From Talpa occidentalis (taxonomy: Eukaryota > Chordata > Mammalia > Eulipotyphla > Talpidae): a stretch of DNA of 64,000 nt. Below are positions 34,442 to 46,810 of the stretch, one piece after another. The notes under the pieces are model-generated. The model was not told the origin of the DNA. It did no database searches and worked only from the letters and a program-made list of their open reading frames with translations. A program made the position numbers and the translations under genes. Every line of letters begins with the position of its first letter. Within the stretch, counting starts at the first letter, position 1. The stretch covers positions 61,641,782-61,705,781 of the forward strand of contig NW_023601543.1 of NCBI RefSeq assembly GCF_014898055.3. The letters are read 5' to 3'.

Positions 34442-36496
34442 ATAATTACTAAAAAGAGAATGTGCTCTAGATTCAAAGTGACCACAGGTATTTTTATTAT
34501 CTAAGCACTCCAGAAAGAGAGCTTTTCTCTAAGGGCTGGGAAGAAATTATTCCTCTGAATAAACGCAAAAGAGTAATGGGAGACCAAAAATAGTTACCTT
34601 ATGTTTATGTGATGACATGATTACAGCCCCTTTAGAATGCATTGGGGATATTCATGATCCCCGTCTCTGGCACATATCCTGAAAGGAGACAGACTGCTTT
34701 CTTTTATGGACATATAAATACCTTCCAAACTATGTTGTATCCATTTTCCTCATCCTGAATTCAGAGGAAAGGGAGACACCCTCATTTCAATTACCTGCAA
34801 TTTGCATTGCACCTAATGCTTGAAGGCATTACTTCAGAGTCAATTCCTAAATTTTGAGATGCTTAATTATATAAATCCACGCAAATTTTAGGCTTATGTT
34901 TTTTCTGCTGAGACAAATGGCCATAAATTTATTGCTGCAGAATTGTACTTTGTTCTAGCATTCAACCATAATTGTGAGCATTAGTGTTGTACTCTAAAAT
35001 GACACAATTATTTCAGCGTCAGACTCCATTTGCAAAGATATTTCGTATGCCAGTAGGTTTCCAAGGGATGTATTTCCTTTCTCTCCTTATTTACTTATTT
35101 TCTTTCTTTGTTTTGCAGTAAAATTCAAGGCTGAGAAGACGCTAGCTCTCCGTATCCCAGGCTGAGAGTAAATAATTCAGCATAGTGTGGCACAGAAAAT
35201 GCTTCCTCTGCCTGATTTTTAAAACTTGTGTCTTTGTGGATTCAAGATCATACTGAGTGCTCTGATGTAGAGCAGGGCAGATGTCCTGGCTGAATCAAGA
35301 GATGCAAACTCAGTGAGCTGTAAGTCATGCAGTGATTGGCTGTTCAGAAACTCAATGGAAAATGACATGACTTGGAAGCTTTTGTTTTTTAGTGGAGCCG
35401 GAGCCATTAGGTATCTTTTGCAGACAGGTCAGAACAATAAGCAGACGTACTGTGCAAAGCAGAATGAGCTCTTTCTGGTTACCTGCCTTGCCTTTGTGTC
35501 CCTGTTTTGCTTTGGGACTGACAGCGCCGAATCCTGAGTACAAATTATTGATTAAACACCAACTGCTAGGTTAGATGGTACATTGATTCCTCCACCCATT
35601 TGGTAATAGGTAGTTTTCCACCCCTGGAATCTTAAAAAAATCATCAATGTTTACCTCTTAAGTCTATTAATAAATTCTACTGTCCAAATGGTAGTAGACT
35701 AACAATGTTATAATCTATAAAACTACCATGCTAGCTTGATTTTATGCAAGATCAAGCAGAATTTCATTTGGAAATGGAAGTTTATGGCCATATATCAAAT
35801 GGGTACAGACCAGAGAGCTGATGAGCAGCATCGTTCAAATGACAATGTAACAGGCGTGGTGCCTGGCCCATATCCAGTACAATGTGCTCAAAGTAACTTC
35901 CAACTACCAGCTTCTGTCTCTGGAGATCAGGAGGCCATCTCCATAACCATCTTTCAATCTGTGCCCGTGGCAGATTGAAAATGTCAGAAATTAACACTCC
36001 CCAAGAGCAACTCTCAATGATGCTTATGAGTTGGTATATAAATATTCCAACTCCTTTGCCACTCAGGTGGATGCTCCTGAGATGTGTGCATTACACTAGT
36101 CTCCTGAATTTCCCCATGGTATTAAGTGCCAGTCACTCACTGTGATAATTGGCTTGATAATACCTCTTTTCTTGGTTTCCCATCCTCACTTCTCTATTTC
36201 CCTGTTGCTGTCCCTGGATCTCTGTTAGTAACTACTTACACTCAAATGCTTATCCCTCTGAATCTGCTTTTCAGGAGATCAAACCAAGACCCAAAGATCA
36301 GGCATACCCCACTGAAACTCAAAAAGGACTTCAAGTTCAATCCTGAATATCTAGGTAGAGCAGCATAGAATATGAAGACAAAGTAGCATAGAATATCAAG
36401 AATATCTAGACACCTTTAACACAACTATCATTCATTTTTCCTTAATCATTCATTTCAGGACTATTGCAATGTGGACAAAAATAGAATGTTCCAAGT
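34442..36496. other. Unassigned DNA with one LTR-like stretch
   Basis: No gene. About 35840-36135 has the layout of an LTR: CTCCCCAAGAGCAACTCTCAATG, then GGTATATAAATATTCCAACTC (a TATA box at 36034), then CAGTCACTCACTGTGATAATTGG. It is probably an old ERV/MaLR LTR but I cannot place its ends. A polypyrimidine tract and AG at 35101-35119 looks like a splice acceptor but nothing downstream supports an exon. Confidence 0.4.
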
Positions 36497-36512
36497 TCTA
36501 TAGCATCTTTTC

Positions 36513-36774
36513 TTCTTCTTTTTAAGGATTTATTTTATTTATTTCTGCATGGAACTAGTGTGTAGGCCAGAGGTACATGGGGTGCGAGTATTCACCAGAG
36601 ACAGAGTGGGGAACAGAACAAGCAGATCTACTGAAATACACTGCTGAGCGGACTAGCGGGTGAGACAGGAGAGGCTTGCTGTGCCATGTGTGTTAGCATC
36701 CTGGCTGGGCATCAAACTCAGGCCACAGAAGTGATAACACTGAGACTCAACCCCTAGGCCACCAGGGAGGCCCA
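36513..36774 (-). mobile_element. tRNA-derived SINE, diverged copy
   Basis: The 16-bp TSD is tctatagcatcttttc at 36497-36512 and tctatagtatcttttc at 36775-36790 (one mismatch). The tail reads TTTAAGGATTTATTTTATTT. The B box is lost (GCATCAAACTCAGG). Confidence 0.95.
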
Positions 36775-36790
36775 TCTATAGTATCTTTTC

Positions 36791-37244
36791 AGCTGATCTC
36801 CGTGTCTCCATCTTCTCCCTCTGATCTCTGCATTACACTGCCAGAACAATTTTCCTAGTACATTTTCATGAACAGTTCTCTGTTCAGAAATGTAGTTGCC
36901 TCCTAATCAGACAGGAGTGAGGCACGTCTTTCCTCATCATCTTAATCCTACCTCATATTCTGAGGAGAGGAGTTGAGTTTTTTTTTTTTCCCCCAGGTCC
37001 ATTCCTGCTGGTCTATGGGTTGGCAGGGATGTCTTCCTATCACTAACTGCAGCTACAGCTTTTCTTCCAGATTCCCTTAACTACTTTTTCCTCTTGACCC
37101 TCCAGGCTAGTTGCTCATCCATGGGTACTTCACTATCTCTTGTTAGTTTTTTTTTTTTTTATTAAGATCTCTTCAGTTATCCTTTTGACTGTGCCATCTG
37201 TTTTCTCTCAAGGACCTGGGTAATAATACCACTAATGCAGAAAT
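36791..37244. other. Unassigned DNA
   Basis: No gene. T runs at 36978-36989 and 37148-37161. Confidence 0.45.
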
Positions 37245-37435
37245 CATGAGTTAGGAATTCCAGACTTGACTTTACCACTCTCTATTTTGTGTGACTTTGG
37301 ATTGCAATTATTTCTGAGTGTTTTTGAGTCTTATAGTCATTATCTGTTAATGGGAATAATAAGGCCTGTGCAGCATACCACACAGAATTATTATGCAAAT
37401 AAAATTTGGTTTTGTGCTAGAAAGGATATTGTCTT
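37245..37435 (+). repeat. MIR-like relic
   Basis: The order is TTCCAGACTTGACTTTACCA, then TGTGTGACTTTGGATTGCAA, then TTATCTGTTAATGGGAATAA, as in the MIR plus strand. Confidence 0.75.
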
Positions 37436-37828
37436 AGAAGTCCAAAGAACAATATAAATGTAAGGGTTTGTTATTATTTTATAGAGAGGAATCTAGGGTG
37501 AGACTGTAAAAAAAAAAAAAAAAAGACATTACCCAAAAAGGAATAGACCAGGAATAAGGTCACAGAAGGAAATGGACAATTTGGGAAATGTCTGTGCTGC
37601 TTATAAGTCACTTAGGCCAGTGATGTGATTCATCTGGTGCTGTCCTCACTTGGGGCCTCAGTCACAGGGCATTCCTGAGTGTGTTTCCATAGCAACTGCC
37701 AGCCAGAATCTAGAAATTCCAGAAGCTTACAATATCAATCATCATGAGAAAAAGGGTCAGAGCAAACTGAAAAAATGTATATCATGGAGACCAGAGAAAG
37801 AGAAAATATAGTAAAGAAGGTCTGTAGA

Positions 37829-38005
37829 AGTTGTTCTTAAAGTATCTACCCTGGGCACACAACATTAACATCACTGGAACTTATAAGATACATAGATGCT
37901 TGAGCCCCACTCAGAATTTACTGAATCAGAAACCCCAGGGTTGGGCACTGTCTTTTAAAAAGACTCAAGAAGATTCTGATGCAGACTGAAACTTGAGAAC
38001 CACAG
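37829..38005. mobile_element. MER5A-like hAT MITE
   Basis: The ends are imperfect inverted repeats: GTTGTTCTTAAAGT at the left and ACTTGAGAACCACAG at the right. The interior has CATCACTGGAACTT, GAGCCCCACTCAGAATTTAC and TGAATCAGAAACCCCAGGG in MER5A order. It is a non-autonomous DNA transposon relic with no coding capacity. Confidence 0.9.
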
Positions 38006-38171
38006 CTTTAAAGGTCAGGAAATTTGGCTTCAACTCCCAATGTCCAAATGTGCAGAGTATGGATAATAAAGAAACAAAAAAAAAGTTTTAAAGTGGGAGG
38101 CGAATATGATTTCATAATTTCCCTGTTGTTTACCGGAATAGGGAGGGTGACTAAAATACAGCAATAAAACG

Positions 38172-38652
38172 TCTAAGTATGTTAGTTCTCTATTTCTGCA
38201 TGGCGAATTGCCAAGGACTTAGTAGCTTAAAACAACACACTCATTACTCAGTTTCTGTGAGTCACAAGCCCAGACATCATTTACCTGGGTCCTCTGCTTA
38301 GTGGCTCACAGAATTGCAATCACGGTTTCAGTCAGGACTGGGTTTCCCTCAGACTCTCTAGCTTCCTCAAGTTGGTGACAGAATTCATTTCCCTGTGGCT
38401 ATAGGATTCATGGTAGCTTACATTTTCATAGCCAACAATGGAGAGAGGGGCTGCTAGCTAAATGGACTCTTATATAACAAAATCAAGGGAGTGATAATCC
38501 ATCATCTTGCTATATTCTATTCTTTTGTAAAGAACTAGGAAGTCAGTCACAGGTTTCATTCACACTCAAGTGGAAGGTGGAGGATTATTCAAGAGTGTGA
38601 ACATAAATAGGTAGGGATCATAAGACGCCATCTTAAAATCTGTTTTCTATAG
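38172..38652 (-). mobile_element. MaLR LTR, 3' LTR of a provirus
   Basis: The plus strand reads GTTAGTTCTCTATTTCTGCA, then TAGTAGCTTAAAACAACACA, the reverse complement of a MaLR LTR 3' end. It is homologous in the same orientation to 40052-40497. In minus-strand reading this is the downstream LTR. Confidence 0.8.
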
Positions 38653-40051
38653 TGTCCTCTGGCCCTGAATGATGTTTCATGTCTCTCTCACTTGAAAAAT
38701 GTGTTTGCTAATGCACGAAGGTTACAGAAAGACTACACCATCATAGCATCAGCTTAAAGTTCAAAATCTCATCATCTTAAATCAGGTCCAGGTGTGGAGG
38801 AAGTTCCTGGGTATAATCTCTTCACTACAGCTCCCTAGCCACAATCGCTCTCCATCCATGGACCTCTGAAACTAAAGAGACAAGTTATCTGTCCTCAACA
38901 CACCAATTGTTCAGTAGTGAGACAAACATAACAGCCATAGACATTCCAATTCAAAAGGGGGAAAATGGAAGGTAAAAAGGAGCCAATGGCCCATAGCAGT
39001 TCTTAAATTCAGCCAGGCAAATAATGGGATTTTTTCTATTAGGTTTTGAAATCTGGGAATCATTCTTATGGCTTTTAGCTTCATCCTCTAGATTCTTGGT
39101 TCCATAATAATCATCTTTCTGTTTTCATTAAAGGTCGCATGTGTTTGCAGCTGATTAGTTTTATCAGCTTGCTTCATGCCAGTATAATTTTAGCGCTCCA
39201 ACAGCCTCCCTTCATTCTATATTCTCTTTATCCCTTTCAATCCAAGCTGACTTTTTTTTAATGGAGTGATCTTCACAAAAATTTCGCAGGAGTCCCATGG
39301 TTTTCAATAGAGTTGACTTCATGTGACAAAAGCTGCATCCATAGTTTTTTTTTTTTTTTTTTTTTTAATAATTCCTTTTCTATTTGGGCCTTTAGCTGGA
39401 GGGGCTGAGAAACTTCCTAGAAGCTCTATGGTTGATTCAGAGAATCTGTGAGACACACCTTTAATTTCCTGAAAGTGCCTCTGTGGGACTGAATACTATG
39501 CCCTTTTACCTTTTCTGAGGTTTTTAGCAAAATGTTATTGGGTCACACCCTCGCCTTTTTCTCTAGAACAAATTGTCTTAATTTTAGCATCTTTTGCCAT
39601 CTGAAAAGACTGGATTTTCCAAATAATCAAGGCTTCATTTTCTTTCACTCTTTCCACAATTTATTTCTCTCCTCTTCTACTTACTATAAGCAACAGAAGA
39701 AACCAGGCAACTCCTTCAATATTTCATTTGTAAATCTCCTTAGCTGAATAACAAAATTCATCATTTACAAGTTCTACTTTCCACAAAACAGTAAAAGACT
39801 TTTTTTTAAGCTTTCTGTCTCTAGATGGGAAGAATTCATCTTCCTTCAGTTTTTTAAAACATAGCCCTCACTTCTGAGCATTCACCTGCAGCCTCCTCCA
39901 ACTCCACATTTCTACTAATGGTCTGCTTTAGGCAATTTAGGCTTTCTCCATAATGCTTTTTAGGATTCTTCCAGAATCTACTTCCTGCTCAATTCAAAAC
40001 TTCTCCCACATTTAAGGTATTCATTATAGCATCGTCTCAATTGTGGTACCA
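38653..40051 (-). mobile_element. MaLR internal region (non-coding)
   Basis: It is bracketed by two homologous LTRs. The right end reads CTCCCACATTTAAGGTATTC and then TGGTACCAAGA just before the LTR, as in reversed MST/THE1-type internal sequences. Another shared block is GGTTTTGAAATCTGGGAATC (39043). No open frame of note survives; MaLR internals are non-coding or heavily decayed. Confidence 0.7.
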
Positions 40052-40497
40052 AGATATGTATTTGTTTTCTATTGCTGTATCACAAATTACTACAAAATTA
40101 GAACAGTAAAACAACACAGTTTGTTATCTAAGTTTCTGTAGGTAAGAGTATTGCTTGAGTCTCACAAAGTTGAAATCAAAGCATAATACAGGATTCAGAG
40201 GCTTGAGTGGAGCATGATTTTACTTCCTAGCTTGCTCAGGTAGTTGAAAGAATTCACTTTCTTGTGACTGCTAGTTTCATGGACGCCTGCTTCTTCAAAT
40301 CCAGCAATGGGGTGAGAGGCTGTCAGCAAGAAGGTGTCTTATATACAGCAATGTGATGGTGGAGATGGCATTCATCACCTTTTCTGTACTTTATTGGTCA
40401 GAAGCAAGTCAAGGTTTAAAAAACATGCCAAGGAAAAGGACATGGACATAAGCAGTAGAGATTTTGGAGTCATCCTAAAATCAGTCTGACACACTCA
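40052..40497 (-). mobile_element. MaLR LTR, 5' LTR of a provirus
   Basis: The plus strand reads GTATTTGTTTTCTATTGCTG, then ACAGTAAAACAACACAGTTT, then TGAAATCAAAGCATAATACA. It pairs with 38172-38652, so the whole provirus is about 2.3 kb on the minus strand. Confidence 0.8.
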
Positions 40498-40775
40498 CAT
40501 TGTTCAAAATCAACAGAATAAACAAAATTTTCAGGTGAAGAATTCCTTCATGTTTAGAACATGTGAAAACTGAAGCCTAGAAACTCAAAGGTGGGAGGAA
40601 ATAGAAAAATAATTATATGTGGGAAGAACTAAAATGAGAGTTTTATTACAAATGGATCTGGAGAAGTAGAGGATGCTTTGCTAAGATGGATGGTAGAGTT
40701 AAAGAAGAGAAAGATCATGAACAACAAGATGGTTAAAGGAGGATATGTAGGTGAGGTAGGACTTAAAATGCACTT

Positions 40776-41037
40776 AAGAAAAGATTTATTTATTTATGCA
40801 TTCAAGAACTGGGTACAGGCCAGAGGTGTGGGGGGTGAGAAGATTCACCAGAGACAAAGTAGAGAGCAGAACAGGCAGACTGACCGAAATACACTGCTGA
40901 GGGGAGCAGCGGGCGAGTCAGGAGTGGTCTGCTGTGCCATGTGGGTAGCTCCCTGGCCAGAGATCAAACTCATGCTGCAGTGGCTGCAGATAGCTTCATA
41001 GGTTGTGTCTTAACCCCTTGTGCCACCAGGGAGGCCC
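40776..41037 (-). mobile_element. tRNA-derived SINE
   Basis: A perfect 12-bp TSD, taaaatgcactt, lies at 40764-40775 and 41038-41049. The tail begins directly as AAGAAAAGATTTATT, with hardly any pure T run. Confidence 0.95.
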
Positions 41038-41049
41038 TAAAATGCACTT

Positions 41050-42224
41050 TAGATAGTGGATAGCATTCAGAGAAAGAAGAGAGTATTCCATTTCGTAGTG
41101 GAGACTATTTGGCATTGGTAACAAACTTGGAATGTATGGCAGACAACGGGGGACTGAAGTGACTCAATGGTTCTCTACCTCTATTATAACTACCAGGAAA
41201 CTTTGAAAATATTGACACCTAGGTCCATGCTAGGTAGACTGTTTTAACTGCTGTGAGATTAAACATTAGTCAGTGTTTTATAGTGGTAGCTACAGGTGAA
41301 TTTGGTGTCCATCACGGAGTGACACAAGGCTAATTTTAAAAAACATCCCCACGTGAAACCAAGCAGTAGGTTACATATGTCACTTAAGACAGAGAATAAA
41401 AAGCTCTTTTAGGCTTATCCCAGTTCTTAATCACCATAGAAGCATCGGGCATATCTCATGCTTCCTTTCAGTTTCTCTTGGTTTCATTTGCATCCTTTTG
41501 TTTTTAGCTGTTGTGGTGGCAGGCAGCTCAGAGGGCCCTTCCTTCCAGCTGTCTCACCTCTAGCCTGAACCTAAATCCTGCCTCTTCTATTCATTGCCCT
41601 GCACCTTCACCCTGGGCCGCATAATCCCCAAGTGTAGGCAAGTTAATAACCTGTGAAGTAAACCTTTGGCCAATGGGAAGCAAGAATCAGTGGATAAATC
41701 TTTTCCTCTTTATCCACTCATTGTCCCCAATGGAGTCCTTGAGTGCATTTTACAGAGATAGCTTCTTGGGGACTAAATGCCACAAATCTAGTATTCTGTT
41801 CCACTTAGCCATAGCACACTCAACAGCACAATTTTATATTTGTTCTCCTTTAGAAAGGATCTAACTCCTTACTCTCTTCGTTCCTCGCCTGCTTCATGAA
41901 ATGGTATCCCTGATAAAATACAAGCACACAAACTTCAACAGCCTCAGGCTCTGCTTTTTGCTGAACCCAAGTTACAAATATAGGTGCCTTGTAATAGATA
42001 ATCTTTGCGCTTATATTTCTAGAGTAAAAAAAAAATATTTTAAGCACTTGCAACATTTTAAAACAAAATACCATGGGAGAGAAGTTAATTACTTTCCAAA
42101 TACAATTGGCAGAATATCATAATATGTGAAGAAGACATTTTGAAAGGGGCAACAGGAGGAAGGTGAGGCTGCTGCACTACTGGTGCTAATAAAAAATAGG
42201 TAACTGTAAATGAAACAATTACTT
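41050..42224. other. Unassigned DNA
   Basis: I see no gene and no named repeat. Short frames on both strands overlap. Confidence 0.45.
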
Positions 42225-43770
42225 TCTATAAAGCTTTATTGATGTATCATTGACATACAATCAATTGCATATTTAAATGATTCTATTTGTATCATTTGGC
42301 ATATGTATACATGCCAGCGTCCATAATTGCAATCAAAATAACAAACATATCCATCAATCTCAGAAATTTCCTTGTGTCACTCTGGAATACATCACCCACT
42401 TGCCTTCTAGTTCCAGCCTCTCTTCCCTAGGAAACCTATCATCTAATATCTGTCACTATAGATTAAGTTGCATTTCCTGGAGTTTTGTATACATAGAATC
42501 ATATAGTATATCCTTTTTGGTCATCTTCTATTACTCAGCAGAATTATTTTGAGGTTCCTCTAGGTTTCAGTGTGTATTAATAGTTTGTTCTATTTTATTG
42601 TTGAGTATCCCACTGAATAAATAAAAACATCATGATTTGTTTATTTATGCATTCACCAGCTGATGGACATTGGGTTATTTACAGTTTGGGGCCTTGAAAA
42701 AAGCTGTTGTAAACTACCTGTGCAAGTACTTGTATGGATCCTTTTCCCCCCATTCTTGGATGCCTGAGTGATTACCTAAAATAGCATGACTGGATCATAT
42801 AATAGGTGTGTGTTTAATATCTTAACAAATTGCCAAAATGTCTCCAATGTGCTTGCACCATTTATATTCCCACCATAAGTGTGTGAGCATTTCAATTCCT
42901 CCAAAGTCTGCCAGTGATTTGTTTTTTCAGTATGAGCCATTCTAATAAGTATGTAGTGGTAGCTCATTGTGATTTTACTTTATATTTCTTTAATGAAAAT
43001 GAAGTTGAGCATCTTCCCATGTGCCTGTCTAAGGTCACTTATTTCATGAGGGAGTTTGGAAGGAATTTGTGTTATTTCTTCCTTACATGTGTGGTGGAAA
43101 TTCTTCAGTAAATCCATCTAGACCTCAGGATTGCTTTGAGAAGGATTTTAACTACATATCTAGTTTTTAAACAGATGTATGGCTATCAGATTGTCTATTT
43201 CTTCTTGAGTGAGCATTGGTAGTTGTGTCTTTCAAAAATTTGCTTTTTTCCCTCTGTTATCAGCTTGATAACTTGATTGGCATAAAGGAGCTCACAATAT
43301 TTCATTATCATATTTGTAGCTGCAGAAAATATAGTGATATTAGCTCCCTCATTCCTGATGTTGGTCATTTCTGTTCTCTCCTCCGCCTTCATTCCCTTCT
43401 CCTCTTCCTCCTTCTCTTCCTTCTCCTCTTCAGTCTGGCAAAAATTCTATTGATCTTCTGCAAGAAGCAATTTACAGTTTTATATTTTCAAGTGTTTTTC
43501 TCTTTTCTACTCCACTCGTATTGGCTCTAAGCTTTATTATTGCATTTTTATTCTTGCTTTGTATAATTTTCTTCTCTTTATTCTTTCTTAAGGTTGGAGC
43601 TGAGGTTATTGATTTGAATCCTGTGCCTTCTCTAATATTCATGTCTACTAATGTTGTAAAATTCCTCTAAATATTGTCTAGTGGCATCTTACAAAGATGT
43701 TATGTTTTAATTTTTATTCAGTTCAAAATATTTTTAATTCATCTTTTCACTTGTTCTTTGACCCATGAGT
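42225..43770 (-). mobile_element. Old L1 3' half, minus strand
   Basis: The plus strand has AAGCTTTATTGATGTATCAT at the L1 3' end, GTATACATAGAATCATATAG (42488), a GATGGACATTGGGTTATTTA block (42662), a TTATATTCCCACCATAAGTG block (42862) and ORF2 reverse-complement blocks up to about 43770. It is interrupted by two SINEs and appears to resume at 44345-44480 (CCATTTAGTTTCTAAATATTTGG). Confidence 0.85.
43379..43432. repeat. Pyrimidine-rich (TTCTCC)n-like tract
   Basis: An almost uninterrupted C/T tract of about 50 bp within the old L1. Confidence 0.85.
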
Positions 43771-44043
43771 TTTTTTTTTTTTTAAGATTTATTTATTTAT
43801 GCATACAAGTTCTGGAGTACAGGCCATAGGTCTGGGGGTGGGGGGTTAGCGAGAGGATTCACCAGAGACAGAGTTGGGAGCAGAACAGGCAGATTGACTG
43901 AAATACACTGCTGAGGGGAGCAGCAGGCAAGACAGGAGAGGTCTGCTGTGCCATGTGGCTGTCAGGGGATCGAACTCGTGCTGCAGTGGCTACGGATAGC
44001 TTCATAGTGCTGTGCTTAACCCCTTGCGCCACCAGGGAGGCCC
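43771..44043 (-). mobile_element. tRNA-derived SINE, left member of a tandem pair
   Basis: It is full length with B box GAGTTCGATCCCC on the minus strand. It is joined head-to-tail to the next SINE with only a few bases (gagg) between its GGGCC head and the next poly(T). Confidence 0.95.
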
Positions 44044-44046
44044 GAG

Positions 44047-44323
44047 GTTTTTTTTTTTTTAAGATTTATTTATTTATGCATGCAAGAACCAAGGTAGAGG
44101 CCAGAAATGTGTGGGGTGAGAGGATTCACCAGAGACAAAGCGGGAAACAGAACAGGCAGAACAACCAAAATACACTGCTTAGGGGAGCAGCGGGCGAGAC
44201 AGGAGAGGTCCGCAGCGCCATGTGTATCACTCCCTGGCCAGCCGGGAATCGAACCAGCACTGCAGAGGCTGTGGACAGCTTCACAGTGCTGCGCTCAGCT
44301 TCCTGAGCCACCAGGGAGGTCCG
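44047..44323 (-). mobile_element. tRNA-derived SINE, right member of a tandem pair
   Basis: It has a T run, then AAGATTTATTTATTTATGCA and a complete body (B box GGTTCGATTCCCGG on the minus strand). A 24-base T run (44327-44350) follows its head. This is unexpected for a SINE 5' end and suggests that the pair landed inside a pre-existing T tract. Confidence 0.95.
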
Positions 44324-44344
44324 GTGTTTTTTTTTTTTTTTTTT

Positions 44345-44480
44345 TTTTTATGTGAGCCATTTAGTTTCTAAATATTTGGAGATTATCTGGAGATCCTTCT
44401 ATTATTTTTTTCTAAATTGATCACAAATGTTATTAGATTCCTATAAAAGTTAGTTCTTGTTCAGGCAAAGTCTAAAATTA
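44345..44480 (-). mobile_element. Old L1 continuation
   Basis: It continues the reversed ORF2 order of 42225-43770 past the SINE pair. Short and decayed. Confidence 0.55.
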
Positions 44481-44669
44481 CTTAGATGGCTCTACAGCTT
44501 ATTGTAGTTTTGCCTATGGATCGTGGTGACAAGGGAAGAGTGAGATGGAAAAGAAACATTGATTATAACTCAGCCAAGAAATAGCATTCATTATTTTTTA
44601 GCATCTAAGTATATAATTAAATAAGGCTAAATCAATGATTGTCCACATGGCAAAGAAATAGGAGAGCAT

Positions 44670-44945
44670 GGGCCTCCCCTGGTGGTGCAGGTGGTTGAGC
44701 GCAGCACTGCAGAGGCTGTCCACAGCCTCTGCAGCGCTGGTTCGATTCTGGCCTGCCGGCAAGGGTGCCACATGGCACAGCAGACCTCTCCTGTCTTGCC
44801 CGCTGCTCCCCTCAGCAGTGTATTTCGTCAGTCTTCCTGTTCTGTTCCCCACTCTGTCTCTCGTGAGTCCTGTCACCCTCCCGCGCATCTGGCCTGTACC
44901 CCGGTTCTTGTATAAATTAATAAATAAATCTTTAAGAAAAAAATA
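44670..44945 (+). mobile_element. tRNA-derived SINE, intermediate subfamily
   Basis: The head is GGGCCTCCCCTGGTGGTGCAG, with A box-like GGTTGAGCGCAGCAC and B box TGGTTCGATTCTGG. The tail is TTCTTGTATAAATTAATAAA, without the GCAT motif. It combines features of the two main subfamilies. Confidence 0.94.
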
Positions 44946-45356
44946 GAACACAACCAATAAAGAGATTAGTCAATATTTGAAAATGACCTGGAACAGAAAC
45001 AGTTGTTAGAATTATCAACAAGGACATTAAACCTCTGTAACTGTATTCCGCCTGTACAAAAAGTAAGCTAAAGACATGGAAGATCTAGAAGAAGATTTGC
45101 TGAAAAACACATTGGATAAGACTAATAGATGACACCTTGCAGCAAGATTATCAAATCTGAACACATAGCATTAGAAATTGTCCAAAATGAAACACACAGG
45201 GAAAAATTAAGAAAAAATGAACATAGTATCACCAAGCTGTGGGATAATTTTAAGCAGCCAAATACATGGTAAATATGAATACTCAAAAAGAGAGGGTCAC
45301 TTTTCTATCAAAAAACTGGGCCAATCATTGAAATTACTTCATTTGTTTCTCATTTC
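44946..45356 (+). mobile_element. Old L1/HAL1-like ORF1 fragment
   Basis: AAATTGTCCAAAATGAAACA CACAGGGAAAAATT, then ATCACCAAGCTGTGGGATAA and TTAAGCAGCCAAATACATGG follow old L1/HAL1 ORF1 order. Frame broken. Confidence 0.65.
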
Positions 45357-45375
45357 TCAGGAATCTTCTTCCTTT

Positions 45376-45644
45376 TTTTTTTTCTTTAAAGATTTATTTA
45401 TTTATGCATACAAGAACTGGGTGTTTGCCAGAGGTGTGGGTGGTGAGAGGATTCACCAGAGACAGGTGGGGAACAGAACAGGCAGACTGACTGAAATACA
45501 CTGCTGAGGAGAACAGTGGGCTAGACAGGAGAGGTCTGATGTGCCATGTGGGTCAGCTCCGTGGCCGGGGATCGAATTCGTGCTGCAGTGGCTGGTGATT
45601 GCTTGATAGTGCTGTCTTTAATGCCTGCGCCAGCAGGGAGGCCC
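45376..45644 (-). mobile_element. tRNA-derived SINE, left member of a tandem pair
   Basis: A complete copy with B box GAATTCGATCCCCGG on the minus strand. The pair is flanked by ggaatcttcttc (45360-45371) and ggaatcatcttc (about 45919-45930). The left SINE seems to have entered the T-rich tail of the right one. Confidence 0.95.
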
Positions 45645-45648
45645 TTCT

Positions 45649-45917
45649 TTTTTTTTTAAGATTTATTTATTCATGCATGCAACAACTGGGGTACAGGCCA
45701 GAGGTGCTGGGGGTAAGAGGACCCGCCAGAGACAGAGTGGGGACAGAACAGGCGGATATACTAAAATACACTGCTGAGGGGAGCAGTGGGAGAAGACAGG
45801 AGAGGTCTGTTGTGCCCTGTGAGTTAGCTTCCTGGCCAGGGATAGAACTTGTGCTGCAGCGGCTGCCGATAGCTTCATAGTGCTGCAACTTAAACCCTTG
45901 TGCCACCAGGGAAGCCC
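45649..45917 (-). mobile_element. tRNA-derived SINE, right member of a tandem pair
   Basis: A complete copy, tail CTTCTTTTTTTTTTAAGATTT. The B box is weak (AGTTCTATCCCTGG). See the preceding SINE for the shared flank. Confidence 0.94.
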
Positions 45918-46511
45918 AGGAATCATCTTCTGTCATACAATGTTCAGTGTCTTAAAAATTGTTGTTGCATATGTTTTGTCCAATGTTTGGTTATTACTGA
46001 TGGGTGAATAAACCTGGCACCTAATAATTCCATTTTCCCTGAGCCTGGAAGTTCACTTGTTTGTGGACAACCACATTGATGTCAGAAAGTGATTTGAGCA
46101 TTTTATGTCCCAACACAATTAATTGCTATTGCTACCAACATGTTGACATTTGAGTGTGTTTTAGTTATGTTTTAAGAAATTTTTGAGTGAATTTGGTTGG
46201 CTTTTAACCCGTTTTTTCCTCATATACAATATTGGGAAATAAGTTCTCAGCATTTTCATGTAGTATGTCTTGTTTTCTGTAATAGATTATTGATGTTAAT
46301 TGGGAAATGCCTGTATTTGGCTTAGACTTATTTGTCTCAGAGGAAAATGAGTTAGGAGCAGCCTATCCAGAACTGTCATGGCAGTTCCATGAAGTTTTCA
46401 GAGACAAGTGCCTTGCTGGTCCTTAGTTCATGAATACCATCACACCCTCAGAATTATAAAATGACTACTGGAGCTTTAGGCATTAGATTCACATTCCAAG
46501 TTCTCCTTGCT
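45918..46511. other. Unassigned DNA
   Basis: I see nothing identifiable. Confidence 0.45.
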
Positions 46512-46525
46512 GTCATCCCTCTTTT

Positions 46526-46786
46526 CAAAAAAAGGTTTTTATTTATTTATTTTTGCATAGAAGAACTGGGGTGTAGGCCAGAAGTGTGGGTGGTGAGAGG
46601 ATTCACCAGAGACAGAGTAGGGAGCAAAGCAGGCAGATTTACTGAAATACACTGCTTTGGGGAGTACCGGGTGAGACCGGAGAGGTCTGCTGCACTGTAT
46701 GTGGGTCAGCAACCTGGCTGGGACTCAAACTCAGGCCACTGCTCTGATAACCTGAGATTTAACCCCTAGGCCACCAGGGAGGCCCA
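46526..46786 (-). mobile_element. tRNA-derived SINE, left member of a tandem pair
   Basis: A perfect 14-bp TSD, gtcatccctctttt, lies at 46512-46525 and 46787-46800. The tail contains a CAAAAAAAGG block. The B box is lost (GACTCAAACTCAGG), so this is an older copy. Confidence 0.96.
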
Positions 46787-46810
46787 GTCATCCCTCTTTT
46801 AATAGATTTT

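Noticed and set aside
35101..35160. Splice-acceptor-like pyrimidine tract followed by AG
   Set aside because: The downstream sequence has no sustained frame, donor or homology, and such tracts are common by chance.
44047..44323. SINE heads as tRNA genes
   Set aside because: A and B boxes are present, but no copy I examined folds into an obvious cloverleaf, and all checked continue into the SINE body.
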